Below are positions 35,208-43,730 of a stretch of DNA of 64,000 bases, one piece after another (within the stretch, counting starts at the first letter, position 1; the number at the start of each line of letters is the position of its first letter). The translations under genes were made by a program, and so were the position numbers. The stretch is from assembly GCF_044457565.1 (NCBI RefSeq), contig NZ_JBITGZ010000014.1, positions 1 through 64,000 on the forward strand. The letters are read 5' to 3'. This DNA comes from Kitasatospora sp044457565. Its GTDB lineage: Bacteria > Actinomycetota > Actinomycetes > Streptomycetales > Streptomycetaceae. Under the pieces are notes generated by a model that did not search any database, was not told the origin of the DNA, and was given only the letters and a program-made list of their open reading frames with translations.

Positions 35208-35684
35208 GTGAGCAGGTTCCGGGACGACAATCGGACGAAGTACGACTTCCTGGACGACGTCCTCGTCACCTGCCCCCGGTGCGGACGGCCCGCACACATA
35301 CGACCGGTGCCCGACGCGGATCCCGCCGCCGCCCGCCCGCACTTCGAGCCGCGCCGGCTGGCCTGCACGGCGTGCTCGTTCACCGTCGCCGCGGACGGCC
35401 GGTGGGTGGGGTTCTCGCGCGCCCCCGTCCACCGCGCCAGGGATCCCTACCTCGGGCTGCCGCTGCTGCTCCAACTGCCCACCCGGCACGGCGTGCTGTG
35501 GGCGCACAACCACGAGCAGCTGAGCGTGCTGGAGCGCTACGTCCGGGCCGGCCTGCGGGAGCAGCCGGTGCACAGCGCCAAGTCCATGGTCGTCGACCTG
35601 CCGCGCTGGCTGAAGCTCGCCGCCAACCGGGAGGAGAACCTCCGGGCGATCGCCCGGATCCGCAAGCGGGCTCTGGGGCTCTGA
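35208..35684 (+). CDS. zinc-ribbon protein of unknown function
   Basis: 158 residues. CPRCG near residue 22 and CTAC near residue 53 form a TFIIB/TFIIS-like zinc ribbon. The rest contains LGLPLLLQLPTRHGVLWAHN and a basic C-terminus (ARIRKRALGL). GTG 35208 has GGAAGGA upstream. Possibly nucleic-acid binding; not recognised further. Confidence 0.7.
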   Translation: MSRFRDDNRTKYDFLDDVLVTCPRCGRPAHIRPVPDADPAAARPHFEPRRLACTACSFTVAADGRWVGFSRAPVHRARDPYLGLPLLLQLPTRHGVLWAHNHEQLSVLERYVRAGLREQPVHSAKSMVVDLPRWLKLAANREENLRAIARIRKRALGL

Positions 35685-35775
35685 CGCGGCGGGGGCGGCC
35701 CGTCAGCCGACCATGGCCGGTTAGTGGGAGGTGCCCGGACGGCGGCCGGGGCCGGATGCGACGATGGTGGGCATC

Positions 35776-36624
35776 ATGACGACCTGGCAGCTTCGCACGC
35801 TCCGCACCGCGGTCTTCGCCGCGCTGTGTGTGACGCTGGCCGCGGCCGCCCACCTGAGCATGTCGCAGGCCGACCTGCCGGCTCCGGTCCTGCTGGCCGC
35901 GCTCGGCGCGACCGCCGGCTGCACCTGGGTGCTGGCCGGGCGCCGGCGCTCGCTCGCGGTGATCAGCCTCTGGATGGTGGCCGCACAGGGCGTCCTGCAC
36001 CTGCTGTTCGAGCGCGCCACGCCGTCCGGTGGCGCCGTCGCCGCCCCGGCGGGCGCCGCGCCCGACTGGGTGCACCTGCTGCTGTGCACTCCGACCGGGG
36101 CGAACACCACCGGCATGTCCCCGGTGGAGCTGGCCAGGACGGCCGGGATCGACCCGGACTCGGTGTCACTCGCCGCTCTGCCGCTGCCCGGCCACCGGAT
36201 GGTCTCGACGGCCGGCCACCACGGCCTGACCGCCGTGCAGAACCTCGGCGCCCCGGGCAGTACCAGCGGCGCCGGTGACATGAACGGCATGGGTGGCATG
36301 GGCGGCATGGAGTCGCTGCCCGGCGTGCCGGCCATGGCCGGACACGCTCTCTCCCCCGGCATGCTGCTCGCCCACCTGGTGGCCGCGCTCGCCTGTGCGG
36401 TGCTGCTGCGCCGCGGCGAGGACGCGATCGCCGGGCTGTCCGCGCTGCTGCGCACCCTCGCCGACGTCGTACTGCCGCTGCTCCTGCTCCTGCTCGTCCC
36501 CCGCGGGCACCGGCTGCCCGCGCCCGCCCGGCCCAGGGCCCGGCACACCCGCCTGCCCCGGCTGGTGGTGCTCTGCCACGCCCTGGTGCGGCGCGGGCCG
36601 CCCGCGTACGCCCTCGCCCTCTGA
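35776..36624 (+). CDS. Met-rich integral membrane protein, possible copper role
   Basis: 282 residues from ATG 35776 (an ATG at 35764 is an alternative). Three or four membrane segments at the N-terminus and two near the C-terminus flank a soluble loop. The loop ends in a methionine/glycine/histidine-rich stretch (DMNGMGGMGGMESL, then PAMAGHALSPGM), typical of periplasmic copper-binding loops. The C-terminus is arginine-rich. No family name is certain. Its position upstream of a sigma factor, a second Met/His-rich membrane protein and CopA supports a copper-sensing or copper-handling role by inference. Confidence 0.6.
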   Translation: MTTWQLRTLRTAVFAALCVTLAAAAHLSMSQADLPAPVLLAALGATAGCTWVLAGRRRSLAVISLWMVAAQGVLHLLFERATPSGGAVAAPAGAAPDWVHLLLCTPTGANTTGMSPVELARTAGIDPDSVSLAALPLPGHRMVSTAGHHGLTAVQNLGAPGSTSGAGDMNGMGGMGGMESLPGVPAMAGHALSPGMLLAHLVAALACAVLLRRGEDAIAGLSALLRTLADVVLPLLLLLLVPRGHRLPAPARPRARHTRLPRLVVLCHALVRRGPPAYALAL

Positions 36625-36871
36625 CGACGCCCGCCGCCCCCGCGCCTTCACCGGCCCGGCGCGTACGCGGGCAGGTCGCCCCTGCGCAACGGGATCCGGT
36701 GCTCACCGGTCCGTGAGCCGCGGGGGCCGGGCCCTCCCCTCACCCCCGTCCCCGGACGAGACATCAGGCCGGCGTCCCCCGTGCGCGCCGACGCCCCTCG
36801 TCCTGCCACGCCGTGCCGCACCCGACCCCGGGGCGCCGCGGCGCGCCGAGCCATGAGCCGGCGCGGACGGC

Positions 36872-36894
36872 GGTGACGGTGAGCGGCCGTCACC
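36872..36894. repeat. hairpin with GGTGACGG/CCGTCACC arms (copy 2)
   Basis: An 8-bp inverted repeat around a 7-base loop in the 381-base gap 36625-37005 in front of the sigma factor gene. A second hairpin follows six bases later. Apart from these two hairpins the gap shows no supported gene. Confidence 0.65.
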
Positions 36895-36900
36895 CCCTCC

Positions 36901-36924
36901 GCGGTGCCGCCTGAGCGGCACCGC
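36901..36924. promoter_or_regulatory. perfect 10-bp hairpin upstream of the ECF sigma gene
   Basis: GCGGTGCCGC and GCGGCACCGC enclose the tetraloop CTGA, 82 bases before the sigma factor start. It could be the terminator of the upstream membrane-protein gene or a leader attenuator. Confidence 0.6.
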
Positions 36925-37005
36925 TCCCGAGCCTGCCCTCAGGACTCCCCATGAAGCACAGAGACTTCGCCCTGCCCGCCTCCGACCGCATGTCGGGGCC
37001 AGACC

Positions 37006-37626
37006 GTGGATGACGAGAAGCTGACCGCGCTGGCCCTGGCCGCCCGGGCCGGACGGGCCGAGGACGTCGAGGCGTTCGTCCGGGCCACCCAGCGGGACGT
37101 GTGGCGCTTCGTCGCCCACCTCACCGACGTCGAGTCCGCCGACGACCTCGCCCAGGAGACCTTCCTGCGGACGCTGCGCGCCCTGCCCGGCTTCGCGGGC
37201 CGCTCCTCGGCGCGCACCTGGCTGCTGTCCATCGCCCGCCGCACGGTGGTCGACCGCTACCGCAGCGCGGCGGCCCGGCCGCGCTGCGCCGCCCTCGCCG
37301 ACTGGGAGCAGGCCGTGGAGCTGCGGCCCGGCCCGGCGGAGGCGTTCGAGGACCATCTGGCGCTGAGCGACCTGCTGACCTTCGTACCCGCCCAGCGGCG
37401 GGAGGCCTTCGTGCTGACCCAGGTGGTGGGCCTGAGCTATGCGGAGGTGGCGGCGGTGTCCGGCTGCCCGGTCGGGACCGTCCGCTCCCGGGTGGCCCGG
37501 GCCCGCGACGAGCTGGTCGCGCTGGTGCGCTCGGCGGAGCGCGGCGAGAGCCGGCCCGACACCGCGCCGGACGCCGGCGGGCGCGACCGGCGCAGGGACA
37601 CCACCCGTGCGCCGGTCGCGGCCTGA
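37006..37626 (+). CDS. ECF-family RNA polymerase sigma factor
   Basis: 206 residues. Region 2 includes DVWRFVAHLTDVESADDLAQETFL, and region 4 includes LSYAEVAAVSGCPVGTVRSRV with the HTH. Region 1.1/3 are absent, as in ECF factors. It begins with GTG (MDDEKLT); the ribosome site is weak. No anti-sigma gene is adjacent; the flanking Met-rich membrane proteins could serve that purpose or be targets. The C-terminal 35 residues are charged and disordered. By position it probably controls the copper genes or itself. Confidence 0.88.
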   Translation: MDDEKLTALALAARAGRAEDVEAFVRATQRDVWRFVAHLTDVESADDLAQETFLRTLRALPGFAGRSSARTWLLSIARRTVVDRYRSAAARPRCAALADWEQAVELRPGPAEAFEDHLALSDLLTFVPAQRREAFVLTQVVGLSYAEVAAVSGCPVGTVRSRVARARDELVALVRSAERGESRPDTAPDAGGRDRRRDTTRAPVAA

Positions 37627-37637
37627 CTTCGCGCCAG

Positions 37638-37672
37638 TCATCCGAAGCACCCGAATCATCCGAAGCACCCGA
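37638..37672. repeat. two 17-bp direct repeats before the small membrane-protein gene
   Basis: TCATCCGAAGCACCCGA occurs twice with an 18-base period, filling most of the gap between the sigma factor stop and the next start (37689). It may be a binding site for a regulator or a recent slippage duplication. Confidence 0.6.
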
Positions 37673-37688
37673 GGAATCCGGAGCTCAC

Positions 37689-37916
37689 ATGACCTCGACG
37701 ACAGTGTCCGCACGACGGCGGCCGGCCGGGCCCGGGCCGGGCCCGGCCCTGCTGGGGTTCGTCCTGCTGCTCGCCCTGCTCTTCGCCGGCTCGTACGCAC
37801 TCGGCCGGCTGGTCGGGCCGCCCGCACCCGGGGGCGCCCGCCCGGCGGGGGACGACATGCCCGGCATGCACGCCGCCGGGCCCGTCCACCCCGGCACGCC
37901 GGGGGTGCGGCGGTGA
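37689..37916 (+). CDS. small Met/His-rich single-pass membrane protein
   Basis: 75 residues. One membrane helix (ALLGFVLLLALLFAGSYAL) follows an Arg-rich N-terminus, and the extracytoplasmic tail carries DDMPGMHAAGPVHPG, a likely copper-binding Met/His cluster. GGAG lies five bases before the ATG. The stop overlaps the copA start (GTGA), so the two are made together. It is probably a CopA accessory or metal-delivery/sensor peptide. Homology is not recognised. Confidence 0.65.
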   Translation: MTSTTVSARRRPAGPGPGPALLGFVLLLALLFAGSYALGRLVGPPAPGGARPAGDDMPGMHAAGPVHPGTPGVRR

Positions 37917-40237
37917 GCCCCGGAGGCGCGGCGGCGGCGGCCGAGCAGGCCGGTACGACCGACACGACCGGCACGACCGAGGGCCTGACCACCACCGACC
38001 TGGCCGTCGGCGGCATGACCTGCGCGGCCTGCGTCAGCCGGGTGGAGAAGAGGCTGCGGCGGCTCGACGGTGTCACCGCCGGAGTCAACCTGGCCACCGG
38101 CCGGGCCCGGGTGCTGCACCCGGCGGCCGTCCCGGTGGCCGAGCTGGTGGCCGCGGTGGAGCGCGCCGGGTACACCGCCGAGCCCCTCGGCGGGCCCGCG
38201 CCACTGCCACCGGAGCCGGCCGGCGGCGGGCAGGACGGGGACGAGCGGCTGCTGCTGACGCTGGTGGCGCTGCTGGCGGTGCCGGTGATCGTGGTGTCGA
38301 TGGTGCCCGCCCTCCAGGTCCGGGGCTGGCAGTGGGCCTGCTTCGCGCTGGCCGGGTACGTGGTGACGATCGGTTCGTACCGCTTCCACCAGCGGGCCTG
38401 GCGGGGTCTGCGGCACGCCACCGCGACCATGGACACCCTGGTCAGCCTGGGTGTCATCGCCTCCTTCTGCTGGTCGGCGTACGCGCTGCTGTTCGGTGGT
38501 GCCGGCGTCCTGGGCATGCGGATGCCGTTCTCGCTGACGGCCGGGCCCGGCGGCGGTGCGCACATCTACCTGGAGGCGGCCGTCGGGGTGCCGCTGTTCG
38601 TGCTGTGCGGGCGGCGGCTGGAGGCCGGGGTCCGGCGGCGGACGGGCTCCGCGCTGCGGGCGCTGGCCGAGCTCGGTGCCAAGGAGGTCTGCGTCCGCGA
38701 GGAGGGCGGCGCGCAGCGGCTCATCCCGGTCGAACAGCTGCTGCCCGGGCAGGACTTCGTGGTCCGGCCGGGCGAGAAGCTGGCCACCGACGGGGTCGTG
38801 GTCGAGGGCAGCTCCGCCGTGGACGCGAGCCTGCTGACCGGCGAGAGCGTCCCGGTGGAGGCAGGTCCTGGCGACCGTGTGACCGGTGCGACGCTCAACG
38901 TCGGCGGCACCCTGGTGGTCCGCGCCACGGCCGTCGGCGCCGACACCCAACTGGCCCGGATCACCGCGCTGGTGATCGAGGCCCAGGCCGGCAAGGCCCG
39001 CGCGCAGCGGCTGGCCGACACCGTGGCCGGGGTCTTCGTGCCCGTCGTGCTGGCGGTCGCCACCTGCGTCCTGGGCTTCTGGCTCGGCGCGGGCGCCGGC
39101 ACGCAGGAGGCCGTCACCTCGGCCGTGGCCGTCCTGGTGGTGGCCTGCCCGTGTGCCCTGGGGCTCGCGACGCCCACGGCGCTGCTCGCGGCGACCGGCC
39201 GTGGCGCCGAACTCGGCGTCCTGGTCCGGGGTCCGCAGGTGCTGGAGAGCCTGCGCCGGATCGACACCGTCCTGCTGGACAAGACCGGCACGCTGACGGC
39301 GGGCCGGCTGCGGCTGGACGCCGTCACCACGGTGCGGGGGTTCGAACGGGAGGAGGTGCTGCGGCTGGCAGGTGCGGTGGAGCGGTTCTCCGAGCACCCG
39401 GTCGGCCGGGCCGTCGCCTCGGCGGCCTACCCGGTGGCCGGCTCTGCCACCGCGCCGGCGGCCGGTGCGGCGGCACCACCGCCGGTGACGGGCTTCCGGG
39501 CCACCACCGGCCTCGGCGTCGAGGGCCGGGTCGAGGGCCGGCCGGTCCGGGTGCTGCGCCCGGACGCCCTGCGGCTGCCCCCGGAGCTGGGTGAGGCGCT
39601 CGGCCGCGCCGAGGCCGCCGGGCAGAGCGCCGTCGCGGTGGAGCTGGACGGCCGCCCCGCCGCCCTGCTCGCCGTCGGCGACACCCTGCGGCCGGGCAGC
39701 TACCGCGCGGTGCACCGGCTGCGCGGGATGGGCCTGGAGACCGTCCTGGCCACCGGGGACCGTCCGGCCCCGGCCCGGGCGGTCGCCGAGCAACTCGGCA
39801 TCAGCGAGGTGCACGCGGGCGCCTCGCCGGAGCGCAAGGCCGAACTGGTCGCCGAACTGCGCGCGGCGGGCCGCAGTGTGGCCGTGGTCGGCGACGGCGT
39901 GAACGATGCGGTGGCGCTGGCGGCGGCGGATCTCGGCATCGCGCTGGGCTCGGGCACCGACGCGGCCATCGGGGCGGCCGGGCTGACGCTGGTGACGGGC
40001 GACATCGAGTCCCTGGTGGTCGCCGTACGGCTGGCCAGGCGCACGCTCGCCACCATCCGCACCAACCTGCTCTGGGCGTTCGGCTACAACGCCGTCCTGC
40101 TCCCGCTGGCGGCGGCCGGCGCGCTCAACCCGATGATCGCGGCGCTGGCGATGTCGGCGAGCTCGCTGCTGGTGGTCGCCAACAGCCTGCGACTGCGGGC
40201 CTGGCGGCCCTCCCCCGGGCGGCGGCCCGGGCGGTAG
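37913..40237 (+). CDS. copA: copper-exporting P1B-type ATPase
   Basis: 774 residues from GTG 37913. One N-terminal metal-binding domain with GGMTCAAC (C37, C40). The TGES actuator loop, the CPC membrane motif (C412-P413-C414), the phosphorylated Asp456 in DKTGTLTAG, HPVGRAVA and GDGVNDAVALA are all intact. Membrane helix 7 GYN and helix 8 MSASS with NSLRL match the Cu(I) P1B-1 signature. It pumps Cu(I) out of the cytoplasm. It is translationally coupled to the small Met/His-rich protein. Confidence 0.93.
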   Translation: MSPGGAAAAAEQAGTTDTTGTTEGLTTTDLAVGGMTCAACVSRVEKRLRRLDGVTAGVNLATGRARVLHPAAVPVAELVAAVERAGYTAEPLGGPAPLPPEPAGGGQDGDERLLLTLVALLAVPVIVVSMVPALQVRGWQWACFALAGYVVTIGSYRFHQRAWRGLRHATATMDTLVSLGVIASFCWSAYALLFGGAGVLGMRMPFSLTAGPGGGAHIYLEAAVGVPLFVLCGRRLEAGVRRRTGSALRALAELGAKEVCVREEGGAQRLIPVEQLLPGQDFVVRPGEKLATDGVVVEGSSAVDASLLTGESVPVEAGPGDRVTGATLNVGGTLVVRATAVGADTQLARITALVIEAQAGKARAQRLADTVAGVFVPVVLAVATCVLGFWLGAGAGTQEAVTSAVAVLVVACPCALGLATPTALLAATGRGAELGVLVRGPQVLESLRRIDTVLLDKTGTLTAGRLRLDAVTTVRGFEREEVLRLAGAVERFSEHPVGRAVASAAYPVAGSATAPAAGAAAPPPVTGFRATTGLGVEGRVEGRPVRVLRPDALRLPPELGEALGRAEAAGQSAVAVELDGRPAALLAVGDTLRPGSYRAVHRLRGMGLETVLATGDRPAPARAVAEQLGISEVHAGASPERKAELVAELRAAGRSVAVVGDGVNDAVALAAADLGIALGSGTDAAIGAAGLTLVTGDIESLVVAVRLARRTLATIRTNLLWAFGYNAVLLPLAAAGALNPMIAALAMSASSLLVVANSLRLRAWRPSPGRRPGR

Positions 40238-40291
40238 GCCGGGCATAGGCCGGGCGGTGGGGGCGCCGGCCGGCGCCGGCCACTCGAAAGT

Positions 40292-40322
40292 GTTCCCGAA
40301 AATCATCGAGGTGTTCGGGAAC
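40292..40322. promoter_or_regulatory. inverted repeat, candidate operator of the isonitrile operon
   Basis: GTTCCCGAA and TTCGGGAAC are perfect 9-base arms around a 13-base AT-richer spacer. They lie between copA and the MFS gene, 143 bases before the latter. The AT-rich spacer and the arm length are typical of a dimeric regulator site. Confidence 0.6.
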
Positions 40323-40347
40323 TCGCGGCGGTCGCGGGCCGACTGCT

Positions 40348-40382
40348 GTGACGGACGCCGTCGCCCCGACGGCGTCCGTCAC
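40348..40382. terminator. 16-bp perfect hairpin after copA (arms GTGACGG/CCGTCAC, copy 3)
   Basis: GTGACGGACGCCGTCG pairs with CGACGGCGTCCGTCAC around a 3-base loop. It lies downstream of copA and upstream of the MFS start, so it may end the copper transcript or form a leader structure for the isonitrile operon. It shares its outer arms with two hairpins at 34.2 and 36.9 kb. Confidence 0.65.
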
Positions 40383-40464
40383 GACCGACGGAGGGACGGA
40401 CCATGCCACCGCCGCCCGGCCAGGACCCCCGGCGCCACCGCGAACGAACCGCCGGAGCGGGCCG

Positions 40465-41883
40465 ATGACCCGCGCCGCAGAGCTCGACGCCCGGCTGGCC
40501 GGAACCGACCGCTGGAGCCTGGTCGCGGTCGCCGGGATGCTCTCCTTCGTGGCGATGCTCGACATGAACATCGTCAACATCGCGCTGTCCGACCTCGCCG
40601 GATCCCTCGGCGTCCCGGTGCGGACCGCGCAGTGGGCCGTGCTCGGTTACCAGCTCCCCCTGGTGGCCCTGCTGCTGCCCGCCGGCCGCTGGCTCGACCA
40701 GGTCGGCACCCGCGCCGCGCTGCTCTTCGCGGTGAGCGGCTTCGCGCTGTGCAGCGCGGCGGCGGCCGCGGCGCCCTGGGCGGCCTGGCTGATCGCCGCC
40801 CGGCTGGTCCAGGGCGCCTTCGGGGCCGTGCTGTTCGTCCTGATGCCGGTGCTCGCCGCCCGGTCGGTACGGCCGGAGCTGCGCGGCCGGGCGATGAGCG
40901 TGCCCGCCACCCTGGGCCCGCTGGGCGCCGTCACCGGCCCGGCCCTGGGCGGGCTGCTGCTCGACCACCTCGGCTGGCGGGCCGTCTTCCTGGTCAAGCT
41001 CCCGGTCTGCCTGGCCGCACTGCTGATCGCCCGTCGCGAAGCACCGCTGGGTGGCGCGCTCACCGTGACTGCCCCGCTCGCCCGTTCGACCCGGGGGCTG
41101 TGCCTGCCCGACCGGGCCGCCCTCGCCGACGCGGCCCTGGTCGCCGGGGCGGTCGCGTCACTGCTGCTCGCCCTGAGCCTCTCCCCGGGCTCCCCCGCCG
41201 CGCTGCTGCTGGCCGTGGCCGCCGTCCCGCTGACCGCACGCTGGCTGAGAAGACCCGGCGGGCGGCCGGTGGCGGCCGTCCTGCGTGAGTCGGGTACGGC
41301 CGGGGTGCACGCGGCCGTACTGTCCCTGGCGGCGGGCTTCGCCGCCATGCACTACCTGGTGGCGCTGCACCTGCGGCGCGACGAGGCGGTCAGCGCGACC
41401 GCCACCGGCCTGACCGTGCTCTGCTTCCCGCTGGCGATGGGCCTGGCCGGGCAGCTCGGCGGGCGGCTCGCCGACCGGTACGGACCCCGGCGGCCCGCCA
41501 CCGCCGGCGCCACGCTCACCACCCTCGGCCTGCTGCTGCTCGTCCCGCTCGAATCCGGCTGGACGCTGCCCGACATCGGCTGGCGGCTGGCCCTGGCCGG
41601 GGCGGGGATGGGCCTGTACGGCGGGCCCGTCCAGGCGCTGGTGATGGGCGCCGCCCCGCCCGGGCGGATGGCCACCGCGGGCTCCGCCGTCCAGCTGGCC
41701 CGCAGCCTCGGCTTCACCCTCGGCCCGGCGCTCGCCACCGCCGCCTGGGGCCTGGGCGGCTCCGGCGGCCCGGACGGATCGGGCGGCGCCGGACTGCGGG
41801 CCGGGCTGGGGCTCGCCGCGGCAGCGGCCTGCCTGGCCGCCGCCCTGCTGGCCCGCAACCGGCCCGCCACGCCCGTCCACTGA
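40465..41883 (+). CDS. MFS drug/metabolite exporter (DHA2-like)
   Basis: 472 residues from ATG 40465 (GGAGCGGG upstream). Many membrane segments consistent with 12-14 helices. MLDMNIVNIALSDLAGSLG is the usual first-helix motif of the family, and GRWLDQVGTR and ARLVQGAFGAVLF follow. It is first of four same-direction genes ending in the isocyanide synthase, so it likely exports that product or protects the cell from it. Confidence 0.85.
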   Translation: MTRAAELDARLAGTDRWSLVAVAGMLSFVAMLDMNIVNIALSDLAGSLGVPVRTAQWAVLGYQLPLVALLLPAGRWLDQVGTRAALLFAVSGFALCSAAAAAAPWAAWLIAARLVQGAFGAVLFVLMPVLAARSVRPELRGRAMSVPATLGPLGAVTGPALGGLLLDHLGWRAVFLVKLPVCLAALLIARREAPLGGALTVTAPLARSTRGLCLPDRAALADAALVAGAVASLLLALSLSPGSPAALLLAVAAVPLTARWLRRPGGRPVAAVLRESGTAGVHAAVLSLAAGFAAMHYLVALHLRRDEAVSATATGLTVLCFPLAMGLAGQLGGRLADRYGPRRPATAGATLTTLGLLLLVPLESGWTLPDIGWRLALAGAGMGLYGGPVQALVMGAAPPGRMATAGSAVQLARSLGFTLGPALATAAWGLGGSGGPDGSGGAGLRAGLGLAAAAACLAAALLARNRPATPVH

Positions 41884-41915
41884 CCTCACGCCACCCCGGA
41901 GAGAGTGCACCCCAC

Positions 41916-43730
41916 ATGTGCGGAATCACCGGCTGGGTGTCCTTCGAGAAGGACGCGCGCAGCCAGACCCCCGTCATCGAGGCGATGACCGCCACCATGG
42001 CCCGGCGCGGCCCCGACGCCGGCGGCTCCTGGCTCGGCGCCCACGCCGCACTCGGCCACCGCCGGCTGTCGGTGATCGACCCCGTCGGCGGCGCCCAGCC
42101 GATGGCGCACGCCCACGCCGTGCTCAGCTACAGCGGCGAGATCTACAACCACGACCGGCTCCGGGCCGAACTGCGGCTGCTGGGCCACGAGTTCCACACC
42201 CGCAGCGACACCGAGGTGCTGCTGCGCGGCTACCTGGAGTGGGGCGAGGACGTCGTCCACCACCTGGAGGGCATGTTCGCCTTCGCCATCTGGGACGCCC
42301 GCGCCGAACGGCTGCTGCTGGTCCGTGACCGGCTCGGCGTCAAGCCGCTGTACTGGGCCCGGATCGAGGGCGGCCTGGCCTTCGGCTCGGAGCCCAAGGC
42401 CCTGTTCGCGCACCCCGAGCTGAGCCCCCGGGTGGATGCCGCGGGCCTGCGCGAGGCCTACAGCCTGCTGTTCAACACCGGCCCCACGCTCTGGGCCGGA
42501 GTGCGCGAGGTCCAGCCCGGCGGGCTGCTCACGATCGGCCGGGACGGCGTCGGGGAGCGGCTCTACTGGAGCCTGGAGGCCCACCCCCACCCGCACGACC
42601 TGGAAGCCACGATCGAGCGGGTCCGCGCGCTGCTCTCCGGCGCCGCGCGGGCCCAGCTCGCCGCGGACGTCCCGCTGTGCAGCCTGCTCTCCGGCGGCCT
42701 GGACTCCACCCTCGTCACCGCCCTCGCCGCGGACGAGCTGCGGCGCACCGAAGGCCCGCGGGCCCGGCTGCGCTCGTACGCCGTCGACTACCGCGACCAG
42801 GCCGAACGCTTCACCGGCGACGTGCTGCGCACCGGCCACGACACTCCGTTCGCCACCGAGGCCGGCGCCTTCATCGGCACCGACCACAGCACCGTCGTCC
42901 TCGATCCGCTCACCCTGCTCGACCCCGAGCACCGCAGAGCCGTGGTCGTCGCCCGGGACTCCCCGATCGGTGTCGGGGACATGGACACCTCGCTCTACCT
43001 GCTGTTCGGCGAGATCGCCCGGCACTCCACCGTCGCGCTCTCCGGCGAGGCGGCGGACGAGGTGTTCGGCGGCTACCCGTGGTTCCACGCTCCGCAGGCG
43101 CTCGCCGCGCCGACCTTCCCCTGGCTGCTGGTCACCGGCGACGAGGCCGCGATGCCGCTCGACCCCGGCCTGTCCGCCGTCCTGCGGATCGGGGAGTTCC
43201 GCGCCGACACCTACCGCGACGCGCTCGCCGCCGTCCCGCACCTGGACGGCGAGGACGCGCACGAACACCGGCTGCGCGAGCTCCAGCACCTCTCGTTGAC
43301 CCGCTGGCTGCGCCAGCTGCTGCACCGCAAGGACCGCCTCAGCATGGCCCAGGGCCTGGAGGTCCGGGTGCCCTACTGCGACCACCGGCTGGTCGAGTAC
43401 GCCTTCTCCGCCCCCTGGACGCTGAAGGGCCACGACGGCCGGGAGAAGAGCCTGCTGCGCTCGGCCGGCGCCGGGCTCGCCCCCGGGTCCGTCCTGCTGC
43501 GACCCAAGAACCACTACCCGGCCACCCACCACCCCGACTACAACCGGGGCCTGCAACAGCTGGCCCGGGACGCGCTGCCCGCCGTCCAGGGGCTGGCCGA
43601 CGAGAGCCGGATCAAGTCCTGCCTCGACACCCCCGCCGAGGAGTTGCAGTGGGGGCACCGGCTCCGGCTGGAGCGCGTCGTGGACCTCGCCCTGTGGCTG
43701 GACCACTACCGCCCGGCCATCACCTTCTGA
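41916..43730 (+). CDS. asparagine-synthase-like glutamine amidotransferase
   Basis: 604 residues. Class II glutamine amidotransferase domain with nucleophile Cys2 (MCGITGW), GEIYNH and RSDTEV, followed by the ATP pyrophosphatase domain with SGGLDS and the C-terminal region RKDRLSMAQGLEVRVPY. All catalytic motifs are present. Either primary AsnB or a secondary-metabolism amidase-forming enzyme; its place between the exporter and the P450 in the isonitrile operon favours the latter. It lies 32 bases after the MFS gene. Confidence 0.85.
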   Translation: MCGITGWVSFEKDARSQTPVIEAMTATMARRGPDAGGSWLGAHAALGHRRLSVIDPVGGAQPMAHAHAVLSYSGEIYNHDRLRAELRLLGHEFHTRSDTEVLLRGYLEWGEDVVHHLEGMFAFAIWDARAERLLLVRDRLGVKPLYWARIEGGLAFGSEPKALFAHPELSPRVDAAGLREAYSLLFNTGPTLWAGVREVQPGGLLTIGRDGVGERLYWSLEAHPHPHDLEATIERVRALLSGAARAQLAADVPLCSLLSGGLDSTLVTALAADELRRTEGPRARLRSYAVDYRDQAERFTGDVLRTGHDTPFATEAGAFIGTDHSTVVLDPLTLLDPEHRRAVVVARDSPIGVGDMDTSLYLLFGEIARHSTVALSGEAADEVFGGYPWFHAPQALAAPTFPWLLVTGDEAAMPLDPGLSAVLRIGEFRADTYRDALAAVPHLDGEDAHEHRLRELQHLSLTRWLRQLLHRKDRLSMAQGLEVRVPYCDHRLVEYAFSAPWTLKGHDGREKSLLRSAGAGLAPGSVLLRPKNHYPATHHPDYNRGLQQLARDALPAVQGLADESRIKSCLDTPAEELQWGHRLRLERVVDLALWLDHYRPAITF

